A stretch of 41,955 bases of DNA from assembly GCF_000421345.1 (NCBI RefSeq), contig NZ_ATWV01000018.1:1-41955 (forward strand), given 5' to 3'. Of this stretch, positions 41,035-41,955 are shown one piece after another; position 1 is the stretch's first letter, and every line of letters begins with the position of its first letter. The DNA comes from Treponema bryantii NK4A124 (lineage in GTDB: Bacteria; Spirochaetota; Spirochaetia; Treponematales; Treponemataceae). The position numbers and the translations under genes were made by a program. The notes under the pieces were generated by a model. The model saw only the letters and a list, made by a program, of their open reading frames with translations, made no database searches and was not told the origin of the DNA.

Positions 41035-41439
41035 TTATGGGCGCTGCATCATCTTCCAAGGTCGCGTTCCGGGGCTCGCTGTTCGCTCGGCCTCCTCGGC
41101 TCCGCCTGCGGTGGCTGCCTTCGGCACCCCTCCATGCTTGGCGCGCATTATCGGCTTATAATTCGGCAGCGGGAAGCATAGCTTCCCACCCCCATTAGTC
41201 GGATGAGCCTAACGAACGCTCCACTGGAGCGTCCGTTTTAACGGCTCTCCGATTTAGGGTCTACTTTCTCCGTTCGGTCGCAGGCTCCCTCACTACCGAG
41301 TTTTGCTGCGCTATGCGCATCAAAACTCGCGGTTACAATCCCGAAGTCTCAATTCACCTATGGCTCATAAACTCTTAAAAGTGTTCGGTCCGTCCCGGGA
41401 AGATTTCTCGAAACATTATTATTGCTGTTAAATAAAAAA
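41035..41439. other. Gene-free, hairpin-rich region between the rRNA genes and phosphofructokinase
   Basis: No convincing gene is seen. A GC-rich stretch (41040-41140) resembles the hisG-hisB block. Strong stem-loops follow: GGGAAGC/GCTTCCC (41171-41187); a two-tier hairpin TCGG..GAGCC..ACGCTCC/GGAGCGT..GGCTC.CCGA (41199-41252); and CGAGTTTTG..TGCGC/GCGCA..CAAAACTCG (41297-41329). GGTCCGTCCCGGGAA at 41387-41401 is an inverted copy of a 5S rRNA segment. Confidence 0.6.
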
Positions 41440-41551
41440 GCTAGCAGCTACCTACTTTCCCGGGACGGACCCAGTATCATCGGCGTAAGAGAGCTTGACT
41501 TCCGTGTTCGGAATGGGAACGGGTATTACCTCTCCACTATGGCCACTAGCA
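41440..41551 (-). rRNA. rrf: 5S ribosomal RNA
   Basis: On the minus strand the sequence starts near TGCTAGTGGCCATAGTGGAG and includes CCGTTCCCATTCCGAACACG, GAAGTCAAGCTC and a terminal GTAGCTGCTAGC that pairs with the 5' GCTAGTGG end. TTTTTT follows directly (41437-41432), so the closing stem may double as terminator. Ends are estimated to a few bases. Confidence 0.93.
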
Positions 41552-41647
41552 TTTAATACAAAGTAAAACGAAGTGCGTAAGCTGCACGAAGCAGGCACGC
41601 AGGACGGATATTTAAGAAGATGTCTTGTTTCTTATGAACGGAAACGA

Positions 41648-41955
<308 letters not shown>

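Noticed and set aside
40890-41198. Open frame of 102 codons across the phosphofructokinase start
   Set aside because: It overlaps the 5' end and promoter of a clear gene on the other strand, and its second half is the GC-rich hairpin region with low-complexity residues.
41552-41647. tRNA in the 23S-5S spacer
   Set aside because: No cloverleaf, TTCGA-type T arm or CCA end could be found on either strand.

Overview
The window looks like chromosome from a gut- or rumen-type spirochaete, most likely Treponema. Pointers are a FabV/TER enoyl reductase very like the Treponema denticola enzyme, a long-form phosphofructokinase of the treponemal type, many SpII lipoproteins, and a plant-polysaccharide diet (GH16, GH115, GH8). 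This is inference from protein families recalled from memory; the partial 23S gene at the right edge would settle it.

Layout. 1-342: end of an IS3-family insertion sequence. 0.4-3.7 kb: a secreted protein of unknown function and, divergently, a GH16 beta-glucanase lipoprotein. 3.7-9.9 kb (minus): FabV, two lipoproteins and FabF. 10.0-18.5 kb: a DUF362 ferredoxin-like protein (plus), then minus-strand genes for oxidation of aromatic 2-oxo acids: iorA-iorB, a CBS/PP2C phosphatase, a phenylacetate-CoA ligase and a tandem ACT protein, with a TrpB2-type tryptophan synthase beta chain upstream. 18.6-22.6 kb: an acyl-CoA synthetase, a rubredoxin (52 aa), a DUF456 membrane protein and an HD-GYP protein. 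22.7-28.4 kb (plus): hisG, hisB, an SGNH hydrolase, RNase HI and a three-gene envelope operon. 28.4-35.3 kb: groEL (minus), a REC-STAS-like-REC regulator with a histidinol phosphatase, a DksA-type protein (minus), infA, tyrS and a J-domain membrane protein (minus). 35.3-41 kb (minus): GH115 and GH8 without signal peptides, suggesting cytoplasmic breakdown of glucurono-xylo-oligosaccharides, then a phosphofructokinase. 41.4-41.96 kb (minus): 5S rRNA and the 3' end of 23S rRNA.

The most unusual feature is a dense set of small interspersed palindromes. Family A (36-42 nt, ends GGTGGTT/AACCACC) has eight copies. Two lie inside genes (iorA and GH115), in the same orientation and same reading frame, and encode nearly the same dodecapeptide (VVSIRPAGYSTT and VLSIQPSAYSST). 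This resembles the Rickettsia palindromic elements. The inner stem differs from copy to copy but always stays complementary. Family B (nine copies, core GGGTCAAGCCC or CTGAAACAAGTTCAG) and family C (two copies, ATTGCCACG/CGTGGCAAT) sit between genes, and in two places supply the stop codon of the preceding gene.

A second pattern is start codons without a Shine-Dalgarno sequence placed 6-7 nt after a -10 hexamer (GH16, DUF362, REC, DnaJ, GH8). This suggests that leaderless transcription is common here.
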